From assembly GCA_036278835.1 (NCBI GenBank), contig DASUKH010000055.1, positions 1 through 42,923 on the forward strand: a stretch of DNA of 42,923 nt, given 5' to 3'. The stretch's first letter is position 1; the number at the start of each line of letters is the position of its first letter. The position numbers were made by a program, and so were the translations under genes. The notes under the pieces are model-generated. The model did no database searches. It saw only the letters and a list, made by a program, of their open reading frames with translations, and was not told where the DNA came from. Origin of the DNA: DATARH01 sp036278835. Lineage in GTDB: Bacteria > Pseudomonadota > Alphaproteobacteria > ATCC43930 > CGMCC-115725. Below are positions 24,684 through 33,423 of this stretch, piece by piece.

Positions 24684-27362
24684 TCAAGCCGTTCGGGCCT
24701 GCGCCATCGCCGGCGCGGTCGTGGCGACCGGGTCGGTCGGGATCAGGCCGGATTGGCGCGCGACCGATTCGATGAGGCGGTGCATGATCCGGCCGAAGGC
24801 GATCCCCTGCCACGCGATGATGCCGAGATTGGCGAGGCCGACCGCTCCGAACACCACCACCGCCACCGGCGAGCCGACGATCAGGCTGAGCGCCGCCAGC
24901 GCCGCCCAGCCGCGCAGCAACAGCTGCGCGAGGCTCGACAGGCGCAGCGCGCAGCGCACCCGGAACAGGCGCTTGACGCCGCCGTGGTTTTCCGCCGCCA
25001 CCGTCACCAGCGCCCGGCTCCACAGGCCGCGCGAGATTTTGAGGTCCCACTTGCTCCAGCCGGTATCGGCCAGCACGAAATATTTCTGCGGCCGCAGCAG
25101 ATCTATGAGGCCGTGGATCAGGCTTTCCTTCTCGGCCGCCGTCTCGTTCCAGTAGGACAGCACGAAAGCGCGCTCGGCCCAGGCGATATGCGGGCGCTGC
25201 TCGACCGGCGCGAGGCCCGGATTGTCGTCCGCCTGCATCGTTTTGAAGCGCCACTTGAGGCGCTCCCAGCCGCGCAGCAGCGGGCCGAGATAGATCAGAA
25301 GGGCGACCAGGGCGCGCGCCTTGGGGCCGCGGAAGCGCGGTTCGATCGGCGCCTTCAAGGCGCCGTTGACGCACATGATCCAGGTGGTCAGGAGCGGCGC
25401 CGCGAGCAGCCAGCACCAGCCGCCGAGGGCGACCGCCGCTGCCGCCAATGCCAATGCCGCAACGCTCCACTCGAAGGTCAGCGGCAACAGGGCGGTCAAG
25501 GACGAGGGCGGCTCGTACAGGGTTTGGAACAGGCCGCGCCCGAACGTCCCGGAATAGATCACCGGCTTTCGCGACAATAGCAATGCCGCCGACAAGTCGC
25601 CGTAGATGCGCCCGAGCCACTTCGCCTGCCCGAACAGGTTGAAGCGCGACGGGTGCTTGGCATAGACGAGCGCTTCCGCCTTGCCGTAGCCCTTCTGCTG
25701 GTTGAGATAGGCGCGGACCGTGTTGCGGCGGAAATGCCAGACCGTCGCGGCCGGGCTGAAACCGATCGTGTGGCCGGCATCCTGGAAGCGCCAGCAGATA
25801 TCGACGTCGTCGCCGGCGGCGCGATATTGCGGGTCGAACCCGCCGAGGGCCAGGAGGGCGTCGCGGCGGAACGCCATGTTGCAGCCGGCGATGTGCTCGG
25901 CGACCTCGTCGCTGATCAGCACATGGGTCGGGCCGCCCGGCGACACCGCCACGGCAGCCGGCACCAGGCTGTCCTCCGGCGGCGGGAAATTGGGGCCGCC
26001 GCAGGCCGCGAGGTTGCCCTCCTCCATCCTGGCGACGAGGTAGGTCAGCCAGTCCGGGTCGGCGACGCAATCGCTGTCGGTATAGGCAACGATCACGCCG
26101 GTTGCCGCCTCGGCGCCGACATTGCGCGCCACTGACAACCCCTTGTTGGGCTGGCTGATGATGCGGCAATAGGGGAAGCGTTCGGCGATTTCGAGGGTGC
26201 AGTCCTTCGAGCCGTCATTGACGACGACGACCTCGTAATCCGGGTAGTTCAGCACTTCGAGCGAGGCGAGGCAGGCCTCCATCGTGCGCTCGGCGTTGTA
26301 GGCGCACACCACGACCGAGACCCGCGGATGCCGCGCCAGCGGCGGCGGCAGGGCGCTCTGGTATTGCCGCGCCACCTCGGCCAGCGCCGGTTTCGAGCGG
26401 CGCTCGCGATCGACGAGGCCGAATGCCCAATCCTCGATCAGATGCCCGCCGGTAAACCATTCGTCGGTCCACGAAAAGATGAAGGTCCCGGCCGCCCCGG
26501 CGGCAAACGCCGCGTGCACCTGCCATTTGAGGATCGCCGCCTGCCCGGCGGCGCCGTTGCGCATCGAATCGACGCCGAACTCGGTCAGCACCAGCGGCTT
26601 GTCGACGGCGAGGTTGTGCAGCCGGGCGATGTAACGGCGGAACGCGCCCTCATCGTGCAGATAGACGTTGAAGCACAGAAAATCGACGCAATCGACCGAC
26701 AGGTATTCGGTCGAGGGGAAGTTGGCGTAGCTGACCAGCGCCTCCGGGTGCTCGCCGCGCACCAACCCGACCAGCTCCTTCAGGAACGCGCGCACCGCCT
26801 CGGCGCCGTGCCAGCGGATCATGTCGGGCGGGATCTCGTTGCCGACCAGATAGGCGAAGACGGCCCTGTGGCGGGCGCAGGCGCGCACCCCGGCGACGAT
26901 CGCCGCGCACACCCCCGCGCGTACCGTCTTATCGTCGAGAAACGCGACGTGCTGCGTCCACGGCAGCCCGACCAGCACCTTGAGGCCGGCGGCGTCGGCC
27001 GCGTCGAGCAGCCATACGGGCGGCACGGTGAACACCCGCACCGTGTTGATCCCGGCCGCTCGCATCAGGCCGAAATCGCGCTCGACCATGACGCGCTCGG
27101 GGAACTGCGCGCCGTGGCTGCCGACCGCGAACGGGCCGTAGGTGACGCCTTTGACGAAGTGTTTCGTCTCGCCGGCGAAAAAGAACTTGCCGTGCACCCG
27201 CACCGGGCCGCCCGGCCCGGCCGGGGGGGCGGCGGGCGTCAGCTCGAACGCCGGCTCGGGCATCGCCGCCGGCTCAGCGGTTGCGGTGCATTCCGCCGGC
27301 GGCGGCTCGGCAAGCGGGTGGCGGCTGGCGGCCCGCCGGGCCGCGAGGGAAACGATACTCAT
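24684..27362 (-). CDS. Glycoside hydrolase (clan GH-A-like) / GT2 glycosyltransferase fusion, membrane protein
   Basis: An 892-residue fusion. Residues about 55-335 form a GH2/GH5-like TIM barrel. They show the clan GH-A acid/base pair in YLVGNEIPPD (Asn175-Glu176) and a nucleophile in VLTEFGVDS (Glu261). Residues about 345-580 are a GT2 domain (VSVVVCAYNAERTMEACL, VVVNDGSKDCTLEIAERF, the DxD in YTDSDCVADPDW at 429-431, GCNMAFRRDALLALGGFD, AGDDVDICWRF, LNQQKGYGKAEAL). At least four membrane helices lie at about 640-730 and 830-870, flanking a soluble segment with HIAWAERAFVLSYWNE. No signal peptide is seen, so both catalytic domains are probably cytoplasmic. It is in an operon with galE and an exporter. 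It could build a glycan and trim or proofread it, but the product is unknown. Confidence 0.85.
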   Translation of the reverse strand: MSIVSLAARRAASRHPLAEPPPAECTATAEPAAMPEPAFELTPAAPPAGPGGPVRVHGKFFFAGETKHFVKGVTYGPFAVGSHGAQFPERVMVERDFGLMRAAGINTVRVFTVPPVWLLDAADAAGLKVLVGLPWTQHVAFLDDKTVRAGVCAAIVAGVRACARHRAVFAYLVGNEIPPDMIRWHGAEAVRAFLKELVGLVRGEHPEALVSYANFPSTEYLSVDCVDFLCFNVYLHDEGAFRRYIARLHNLAVDKPLVLTEFGVDSMRNGAAGQAAILKWQVHAAFAAGAAGTFIFSWTDEWFTGGHLIEDWAFGLVDRERRSKPALAEVARQYQSALPPPLARHPRVSVVVCAYNAERTMEACLASLEVLNYPDYEVVVVNDGSKDCTLEIAERFPYCRIISQPNKGLSVARNVGAEAATGVIVAYTDSDCVADPDWLTYLVARMEEGNLAACGGPNFPPPEDSLVPAAVAVSPGGPTHVLISDEVAEHIAGCNMAFRRDALLALGGFDPQYRAAGDDVDICWRFQDAGHTIGFSPAATVWHFRRNTVRAYLNQQKGYGKAEALVYAKHPSRFNLFGQAKWLGRIYGDLSAALLLSRKPVIYSGTFGRGLFQTLYEPPSSLTALLPLTFEWSVAALALAAAAVALGGWCWLLAAPLLTTWIMCVNGALKAPIEPRFRGPKARALVALLIYLGPLLRGWERLKWRFKTMQADDNPGLAPVEQRPHIAWAERAFVLSYWNETAAEKESLIHGLIDLLRPQKYFVLADTGWSKWDLKISRGLWSRALVTVAAENHGGVKRLFRVRCALRLSSLAQLLLRGWAALAALSLIVGSPVAVVVFGAVGLANLGIIAWQGIAFGRIMHRLIESVARQSGLIPTDPVATTAPAMAQARTA

Positions 27363-27395
27363 GGGTCGGGTTCCGTTGTGCCGGGAGGCGGCCGG

Positions 27396-28397
27396 CTATA
27401 AGCCGGCCGCCGGAGCCGCGCCGCCAGTCCGGGTCTCCCAGGCGAGCGCGGTACGGATGATCGTGTCGAGGTCGGATTGGCGCGGCCGCCAGCCGAGCAG
27501 CGCGTTGGCGAGCCGTGCGTCGGCGACCAGCTCGGGCGGGTCGCCCGCCCGGCGCGGCCCCTCGCGGCACGGCACCTTGCGGCCGCCGACCCGCTCGACC
27601 GCGGCGATGACCTCGCGCACCGAGCAGCCCTGCCCGGTGCCGAGATTGACCGCGATGCTGTCGCCGCCATCGAGCAGCCGCTTAAGAGCGCGGACATGCG
27701 CATCGGCGAGGTCGGCGACGTGGATGTAGTCGCGGATCGCGGTGCCGTCGGCGGTCGGGTAGTCGGTGCCGTAAATCTCGACCGGCCGCGCGGTGCCAAG
27801 CGCGGCGCGCAATACCAGCGGGATCAGGTGCGTCTCGGGGTCGTGGTTCTCGCCGATCTCGCCGTCGGGATCGGCCCCCGCCGCATTGAAATAGCGCAAC
27901 GCCGCATGCCGAATCCCGTAGGCGCCGCCATACCAGTGCAAGGCCCGCTCGATCGCCAGCTTGGTCTCGCCGTAGGGGCTGAGCGGCGCCTTCGCCTGCG
28001 TCTCGGCGATCGGCACCCTATCGGGGACGCCATAAACCGCGCAGGTAGAGGAGAACACGATCGGCGAAATCGCCGCTTCGCGCATCGCCGCAAGCAACGC
28101 GAGAGTACCGCCGACGTTGTTGCTATAATAACGTTCGGGGTTCTCAACCGATTCGCCGACATAGGCGAAGGCCGCGAAATGCATGACGGCAGTTACATCA
28201 TGCTCGCGCATCGCCGCGGCGAGCCGGGCGCTTTCGGAGAGCTCCCCTTGGACGAGCGGCCCCCAGCGCACCGCCGCACGGTGGCCGCGCGCCAGGTTGT
28301 CATAGACGACCGGCCGATAACCGGCGGCGGCGAGCGCCTTGCAGGCATGGCTGCCGACATAGCCGGCGCCGCCGGTGACGAGGATTGATTGCGACAT
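27396..28397 (-). CDS. galE: UDP-glucose 4-epimerase-like
   Basis: A 333-residue extended short-chain dehydrogenase of the GalE family, which interconverts UDP-glucose and UDP-galactose and in some members UDP-xylose and UDP-arabinose. The NAD-binding motif is ILVTGGAGYVGSHACKAL. The catalytic Ser region is VFSSTCAVYG and the Tyr-x3-Lys is LSPYGETK, followed by RYFNAAGADPDGEIGE, GTAIRDYIHVADLADAH and NLGTGQGCSVREVI. The ATG at 28397 lies right before the Rossmann fold; the longer reading from 28676 runs through the divergent promoter region. It is first in the operon with the glycosyltransferase fusion and exporter. Since ugd and a UDP-xylose synthase are divergent neighbours, UDP-xylose 4-epimerization is a reasonable alternative. 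Confidence 0.92.
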   Translation of the reverse strand: MSQSILVTGGAGYVGSHACKALAAAGYRPVVYDNLARGHRAAVRWGPLVQGELSESARLAAAMREHDVTAVMHFAAFAYVGESVENPERYYSNNVGGTLALLAAMREAAISPIVFSSTCAVYGVPDRVPIAETQAKAPLSPYGETKLAIERALHWYGGAYGIRHAALRYFNAAGADPDGEIGENHDPETHLIPLVLRAALGTARPVEIYGTDYPTADGTAIRDYIHVADLADAHVRALKRLLDGGDSIAVNLGTGQGCSVREVIAAVERVGGRKVPCREGPRRAGDPPELVADARLANALLGWRPRQSDLDTIIRTALAWETRTGGAAPAAGL

Positions 28398-28573
28398 CGC
28401 GGATTTTGCTAGTGTGAGCCCGAGCAACACAACAACGGCGGATCGCCGGGTCCTCTTCCATTCCCCGGGGGTGCGGCAGCTTGCCGCGGATCTCCGCCGC
28501 GGAATATCCGTTTCGGCCGCCCGTTCTGGGCGGGTCTTCAACAACGCTCGATTTCTGTAAGGAGAGCGCGCCG

Positions 28574-29947
28574 ATGCGCATCGCGATGATCGGGACGGGC
28601 TATGTCGGCCTCGTATCGGGCGCGTGCTTTTCCGAATTCGGCGTGTCGGTGGTCTGCGTCGACAAGGACGAAGCAAAGATCGCCCGCCTTGCTGCCGGCG
28701 ACATTCCGATCTTCGAACCCGGCCTCGATCAATTGGTGCGCAGCAATGCTGCCGCCGGCCGGCTGTCGTTTGACACCGACCTCGCCGCCGCCGTCGCCGG
28801 CGCCGACGCGGTTTTCATCGCGGTCGGCACGCCGTCGCGCCGCGGCGACGGCCACGCCGATCTCAGCTACGTCTTCGCCGCGGCGGCCGAGATCGGCGAG
28901 GCCCTGGCGCGGCTGCCCGGCCAGCGCACCGTCGTCGTCACCAAATCGACGGTGCCGGTCGGCACCGGAAGGCGGGTCGAGCGCATCCTGCAAAAGGCTT
29001 TGCCGCACGGCCGCTTCGATGTCGCCTCCAACCCCGAATTCCTGCGCGAAGGCTCGGCGATCCAGGATTTCATGCGGCCCGACCGGGTCGTCATCGGCAC
29101 CGACAGCGAGCACGCGCGCAGCGTGCTGCGCTCGCTGTACCGGCCGCTTTATTTGCTGGAGACGCCGGTGATGTTCACCAACCTCGAAACCGCCGAGCTG
29201 ACCAAATACGCCGCCAACGCCTTTCTTGCGACCAAGATCACCTTCATCAACGAGATCGCCGATCTGTGCGAGGCGGTCGGCGCGGACGTACAGGATGTGG
29301 CGCACGGCATCGGCCTCGACGGCCGGATCGGTCGCAAATTCCTGCATGCCGGGCCGGGTTTCGGCGGGTCGTGCTTCCCGAAGGATTGCCAGGCCCTGAT
29401 CCGCACCGCCGAGATCGCGCGGGCGCCCTTGTCGATCGTCGATGCCGTGCTGCGCGCCAACGATGCGAGAAAGCGCCGCATGGCCGACCGCATCGCCGCC
29501 GCGCTCGGCGGCGACCTCGCCGGCACGACGCTGGCGGTGCTCGGGCTGACCTTCAAGCCCAACACCGACGACATGCGCGACAGCCCGAGCCTGTCGATCC
29601 TGCCGGTGCTTTCCGAAGCCGGCGCCCGCATCCGCGCCTTCGACCCGGAGGGCATGGACGAGGCGAAAAAGCTGATGCCGGAGATCGAGTATTGCGAGGA
29701 CGCCTACGCGGCGATGGCGGAGGCTGACGCGCTGGTGCTGATCACCGAGTGGAATGCCTTCCGCGCGCTCGACCTCGAGCGGGTCAAATCGTTGCTGCGG
29801 CGACCGCTCGTCATCGATTTGCGCAACATCTACAAGGCCGACGAGATGACCGAGGCCGGCCTCGTCTATCACAGCATCGGCCGCCCGCCCACCGCGACCG
29901 ATGCCGATGCGTCGGAAAACGCTGCCGGGCTGCGGGCGATCGCCTGA
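28574..29947 (+). CDS. ugd: UDP-glucose 6-dehydrogenase
   Basis: A 457-residue enzyme that oxidizes UDP-glucose twice with NAD to UDP-glucuronate. The N-terminal Rossmann fold MRIAMIGTGYVGLVSGACFSEFG, the helix-spanning NPEFLREGSAIQDF, and the catalytic Cys motif PGFGGSCFPKDCQAL near residue 260 are present. The C-terminal UDP-binding domain has LGLTFKPNTDDMRDSPSL. The last 25 residues are a variable tail. AAGGAGAG precedes the ATG at 28574 with good spacing. It feeds the UDP-xylose synthase encoded 109 bp downstream, and is divergent from galE across a 176-bp shared promoter region. Confidence 0.96.
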   Translation: MRIAMIGTGYVGLVSGACFSEFGVSVVCVDKDEAKIARLAAGDIPIFEPGLDQLVRSNAAAGRLSFDTDLAAAVAGADAVFIAVGTPSRRGDGHADLSYVFAAAAEIGEALARLPGQRTVVVTKSTVPVGTGRRVERILQKALPHGRFDVASNPEFLREGSAIQDFMRPDRVVIGTDSEHARSVLRSLYRPLYLLETPVMFTNLETAELTKYAANAFLATKITFINEIADLCEAVGADVQDVAHGIGLDGRIGRKFLHAGPGFGGSCFPKDCQALIRTAEIARAPLSIVDAVLRANDARKRRMADRIAAALGGDLAGTTLAVLGLTFKPNTDDMRDSPSLSILPVLSEAGARIRAFDPEGMDEAKKLMPEIEYCEDAYAAMAEADALVLITEWNAFRALDLERVKSLLRRPLVIDLRNIYKADEMTEAGLVYHSIGRPPTATDADASENAAGLRAIA

Positions 29948-30056
29948 GCGCGCGGAAGTGATTGCTGCATCGGCGCGTCTCGGGGACGCACGGGCGCAAT
30001 CCAGCGCCTTTTCGATAGAATTTGCCAGCAGCGATACGGAATCTAAGGACACCTCG

Positions 30057-31046
30057 ATGCGCACGATACAAAAACGGGTTCTCGTTACCGGCGGCGCCGG
30101 GTTTCTCGGCTCGCATTTGTGCGAGCGCCTCGTTGCGGCCGGCCATGACGTGCTGTGCGTCGATAATTACTTCACCGGCCGCAAGGACAATATCGCCCAC
30201 CTGTTGGGCGACGCGCATTTCGAGGCGATGCGGCACGATGTGACGCATCCCTTGTTCGTCGAGGTCGATGAAATCTTCAACCTCGCCTGCCCGGCCTCGC
30301 CGATCCATTACCAGTTCGATCCCGTTCAGACGACCAAGACCAGCGTCATCGGGGCCATCAACATGCTGGGTCTCGCCAAGCGGCTGAAGGCGAAAATCCT
30401 GCAGACCTCGACCTCCGAGGTGTACGGCGACCCGACCCTGCACCCGCAGCCGGAGAGCTATCGCGGCAACGTCAACCCGATCGGACCGCGCGCCTGCTAC
30501 GACGAGGGCAAGCGCTGCGCCGAGACGCTGTTTTTCGATTACCACCGGCAGCACAAAGTCCGTATCCGGGTGGTGCGCATCTTCAACACATACGGCCCGC
30601 GCATGCACCCCAATGACGGGCGGGTGGTCTCCAATTTCATCGTGCAGGCTTTGCAGAACGAGCCGATCACGCTCTACGGCGACGGCAGCCAGACCCGCGC
30701 CTTCTGTTACGTCGATGACATGATCGAGGGCTTCCTGCGGATGATGGAGGCGCCCGACGACATCACCGGCCCGATGAACCTCGGCAACCCGGTCGAAACC
30801 TCGGTCGGCGAACTGGCGCGGATCATCATCGACCTGACCGGGTCGCGCTCGAAGATCGTGCATCGGCCATTGCCGGTCGATGATCCGATCCAACGCTGCC
30901 CCGACATCGCGCAGGCCGAGGCCATCCTGGGCTGGCGGCCGCAGATGGCGCTCGCACCCGGCCTCAAGCGCACGATCGCCTATTTCGACCGCCTGCTCGG
31001 CGGAACGTCCACCGCGCACAAGCGCAAATCGGCAACCGCCGCTTGA
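30057..31046 (+). CDS. uxs: UDP-glucuronate decarboxylase (UDP-xylose synthase)
   Basis: A 329-residue extended short-chain dehydrogenase that decarboxylates UDP-glucuronate to UDP-xylose. Motifs are RVLVTGGAGFLGSHLCERL, CVDNYFTGRKDNIAHL, FNLACPASPIHYQFDPVQT (very characteristic of this group), STSEVYGDPTLHPQPE, the Tyr-x3-Lys in CYDEGKRCAE, and RIFNTYGPRMHPNDGRVVSNFI. The start at 30057 directly precedes the fold; the upstream frame overlaps the end of ugd and is not convincing. With ugd it gives the two-step route from UDP-glucose to UDP-xylose, implying a xylose- or arabinose-containing surface glycan. Confidence 0.95.
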   Translation: MRTIQKRVLVTGGAGFLGSHLCERLVAAGHDVLCVDNYFTGRKDNIAHLLGDAHFEAMRHDVTHPLFVEVDEIFNLACPASPIHYQFDPVQTTKTSVIGAINMLGLAKRLKAKILQTSTSEVYGDPTLHPQPESYRGNVNPIGPRACYDEGKRCAETLFFDYHRQHKVRIRVVRIFNTYGPRMHPNDGRVVSNFIVQALQNEPITLYGDGSQTRAFCYVDDMIEGFLRMMEAPDDITGPMNLGNPVETSVGELARIIIDLTGSRSKIVHRPLPVDDPIQRCPDIAQAEAILGWRPQMALAPGLKRTIAYFDRLLGGTSTAHKRKSATAA

Positions 31047-31050
31047 AAAG

Positions 31051-31158
31051 CCCCTTTCCCGCACTGCGGGAGAGGGGGGGGACCGCTCGCGCAGCGAGCG
31101 GTGGGTGAGGGCAGGGGCGCCCCCTCACCCTGGCCCTCTCCCTCGGTGGGGGAGAGGG
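31051..31158. repeat. Four-hairpin composite repeat, copy A
   Basis: About 108 bp directly after uxs contains, in order, the palindromes CCCTTTCCCGCA/TGCGGGAGAGGG, ACCGCTCGC/GCGAGCGGT, GGGTGAGGG/CCCTCACCC (with GGGGCGCCCC inside) and CCCTCTCCC/GGGAGAGGG. The same four modules occur in the opposite orientation at 41980-42098. It has no coding capacity of its own and lies between convergent uxs and a lipoprotein gene. Confidence 0.85.
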
Positions 31159-31165
31159 AAAATCA

Positions 31166-31456
31166 TTAAGGCCCGATCAGCGGGATATGGGTCTGGCAGC
31201 GCACCCGGCCGTGCACGAGTTCCCCCGGCGCGGCGCCGAGGTATTTGACGGCGCGCGGTTCGTAAGGCACGGCGCAGAGCTGGCTCGCGATCAGCCCGTT
31301 GACCTGCGGGCTGTAGACGTTGAAAGCCGCGAATTCCGGCGCGATGTCGCCGGACGGAACGGCGGCGCTGGTGCCGAAATCATCCCTGACCGGAATGTAG
31401 GGCGTGCAGCCCGCCACCAGTGCGGACAGCAGGGCGATCGCTAACAGAGCGCGCAT
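31166..31456 (-). CDS. Small lipoprotein of unknown function
   Basis: A 96-residue lipoprotein. MRALLAIALLSALVAGC is a type II signal peptide with lipobox LVAGC and the lipidated Cys at residue 17. The mature 80 residues (TPYIPVRDDFGTSAAVPSG, then EFAAFNVYSPQVNGLIASQ and LCAVPYEPRAVKYLGAAPG) match no family I can name. Two further Cys in the mature part could pair. The stop codon follows the composite repeat by seven bases. It stands alone on the minus strand, convergent with uxs. Confidence 0.75.
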   Translation of the reverse strand: MRALLAIALLSALVAGCTPYIPVRDDFGTSAAVPSGDIAPEFAAFNVYSPQVNGLIASQLCAVPYEPRAVKYLGAAPGELVHGRVRCQTHIPLIGP

Positions 31457-31814
31457 GGCGACCCGGCTCGTGAACCTGTCGCGCGATTCTGCCTGCGCCG
31501 CCGGCCGATTGCAACCGCCGCGCGCTTCGGGTGTCCAAATTGCCGTTTTCCAACAGCGGCAGGGCGGCGATGCCGGCCTTGCCCGCGCCGGCCCGCTCCG
31601 GGGTCGCGTTGGGGGGAACGACGCCCGAAGCTATCCCGCCAACAAAGGCGCCGGCGGTTTCAATCCGGCGCGAATCGCGCCGGCGCCGGGGCCGCGCAAC
31701 AGATACCGGCTTGACTCGTCTGCCGCATCTCGGCAGCGTCGCGATGAAACGGCAAAAAATCATTGGGAGGGCAGGCGCCGATGACGGGCGGTTGCGGGGC
31801 GGTGGTGGTGGACT
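31457..31814. other. Intergenic region (358 bp) upstream of the liv operon
   Basis: This divergent promoter region lies between the small lipoprotein gene and livG. No protein, RNA gene or strong palindrome longer than about 10 bp stands out. Short open frames on both strands have no start signals or family features. An imperfect GCGCCGGCG-rich cluster around 31650-31690 is low-complexity GC sequence. Confidence 0.5.
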
Positions 31815-32660
31815 GTGCTTGATGTTGCGGGTGCAACGAATGATCCACCCGACGGCAGTCAACCCCTGCTTGACGTTCGCGATGTCGCGCTCCGTTTCGG
31901 CGGCGTCGTGGCGCTTGACGGCGTGTCGTTCACGATCGACCACGGCCAGATTCTCGGCCTGATCGGGCCGAACGGCGCCGGCAAGACGACCCTGTTCAAC
32001 TGCGTCAGCCGACTCTACACGCCCAACCGCGGCGAAATCCTGTTCGCCGGCCGCTCGATCCTGTCGCGGCCGCCGCATCGCATCGCCGAGATCGGGATCG
32101 CTCGCACCTTCCAAAACCTGGCATTGTTCGGGCCGCAATCGGTCATCGACAATGTCCGGCTCGGCGGCCACGCGCACAGCCGCAGCGATTTCGCGAGCGA
32201 CATCGTGCGCCTGCCCTGGGTGCGCCGCGAGGAACGGCGGCTCACCGAGACCGCGTGGTCGCTCCTTCGCATGCTCGAACTGGAAGATGTCGCGGCGCGC
32301 CCGGCGGCCGGCCTGCCGCTCGGCACCCGCAAGCGGGTCGAGTTGGCGCGGGCGCTGGCCGGCAACCCGAAACTGCTGCTGCTGGACGAGCCGGCCGGCG
32401 GGCTGACGCATGGCGAGGTCGCCGAACTCGGCGCCCTGATCCGTCGCATCCGCGACGAGCGCCATGTCACGGTGCTCCTGGTCGAGCATCACATGAACCT
32501 TGTCATGTCGGTGTCGGACAAGGTCGTCGCGCTCGATTTCGGCCGGCGCATCGCCGAGGGCACCCCGGCCGAGGTGCAGCAGGACCCGGCGGTGATTGCC
32601 GCCTACCTCGGCCCCGGCACGAAAGGCGCGGCGCCGCTTCACGCCGGGATGCCGGCCTGA
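31815..32660 (+). CDS. livG: Branched-chain amino acid/amide ABC transporter ATPase LivG
   Basis: A 281-residue ATPase of a HAAT-family uptake system. Walker A is IGPNGAGKTTLFNCVSRLY, the Q-loop segment GIARTFQNLALFG is LivG-typical, the signature LPLGTRKRVELARALA is the usual LivG variant of LSGGQ, and Walker B is LLLLDEPAGGL, followed by VEHHMNLVM. The frame fits best with a GTG start at 31815; no in-frame ATG lies near the conserved N-terminus. Its stop overlaps the livF ATG by one base (TGATG). It is the first gene of a complete five-gene operon. Confidence 0.93.
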   Translation: MLDVAGATNDPPDGSQPLLDVRDVALRFGGVVALDGVSFTIDHGQILGLIGPNGAGKTTLFNCVSRLYTPNRGEILFAGRSILSRPPHRIAEIGIARTFQNLALFGPQSVIDNVRLGGHAHSRSDFASDIVRLPWVRREERRLTETAWSLLRMLELEDVAARPAAGLPLGTRKRVELARALAGNPKLLLLDEPAGGLTHGEVAELGALIRRIRDERHVTVLLVEHHMNLVMSVSDKVVALDFGRRIAEGTPAEVQQDPAVIAAYLGPGTKGAAPLHAGMPA

Positions 32661-33367
32661 TGCTGCTCGAGGTCAGCGGTCTCGACGCATTCTACGGCGA
32701 GCAGCAGGCGCTGTTCGGGATCGGCTTCGCACTCGAGGAGGGGCGGGTGCGCACCCTGCTCGGGGCCAACGGCGCCGGCAAGACGACAGTGTTGCGGGCG
32801 TTGTGCGGGATGGTCCGCACCCGTGGCGACATCCGCTTTGCCGGCCGGCCGATCGCCGGCCGGGCGACCGAGGACATCGTGCGCCTCGGCATCGCGCATG
32901 TGCCGGAGGGGCGCGGCACGTTTCTGCAGCTCAGCGTCGAGGAGAATTTGCAGCTCGGCGCGATGACCCGCCGCGACGGCGCCGGCATCGCTGCCGATAT
33001 CGAGATGGTTTACGACCGCTTTCCGCGGCTGCGCGAGCGCCGCCGGCAGCAGGCTGGCACCCTGTCGGGCGGCGAGCAGCAGATGCTGGCGGTCGGCCGC
33101 GCGCTGATGCTGCGGCCGCGGCTGCTGCTGCTCGATGAGCCGTCCTTCGGGCTGGCGCCGCTGGTTGTCGCCGAATTGTTCGAGATCCTGGCACGGGTCA
33201 ACCGCGACATGGGGGTGGCGATGCTGATCGTCGAGCAGAATGCGGCGCTGGCGCTCGATCTCGCCGAGCACGCCTACCTGCTCGAAACCGGCCACATCGT
33301 CATGGACGCGCCGGCCGCCGCGATCGGCGCCGACGAATCCATCCGCCGCTCCTACCTGGGGTATTGA
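32660..33367 (+). CDS. livF: Branched-chain amino acid/amide ABC transporter ATPase LivF
   Basis: A 235-residue second ATPase of the transporter. It opens MLLEVSGLDAFYGEQQALFG. Walker A is LLGANGAGKTTVLRALCGM, the Q-loop region is GIAHVPEGRGTFLQLSVEENL, the signature is LSGGEQQMLAVGRALM, and Walker B is LLLLDEPSFGLAP, followed by IVEQNAALALDLAEHAYLLETG, all typical of LivF. The ATG overlaps the livG stop. A 162-bp gap containing a 30-bp tandem repeat separates it from livH. Confidence 0.94.
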   Translation: MLLEVSGLDAFYGEQQALFGIGFALEEGRVRTLLGANGAGKTTVLRALCGMVRTRGDIRFAGRPIAGRATEDIVRLGIAHVPEGRGTFLQLSVEENLQLGAMTRRDGAGIAADIEMVYDRFPRLRERRRQQAGTLSGGEQQMLAVGRALMLRPRLLLLDEPSFGLAPLVVAELFEILARVNRDMGVAMLIVEQNAALALDLAEHAYLLETGHIVMDAPAAAIGADESIRRSYLGY

Positions 33368-33423
33368 GAGGATGGCTCCGGCGAGTAATCCCGTTCGGAC
33401 CGCCGCCCTCCGGCCGGCATGCC

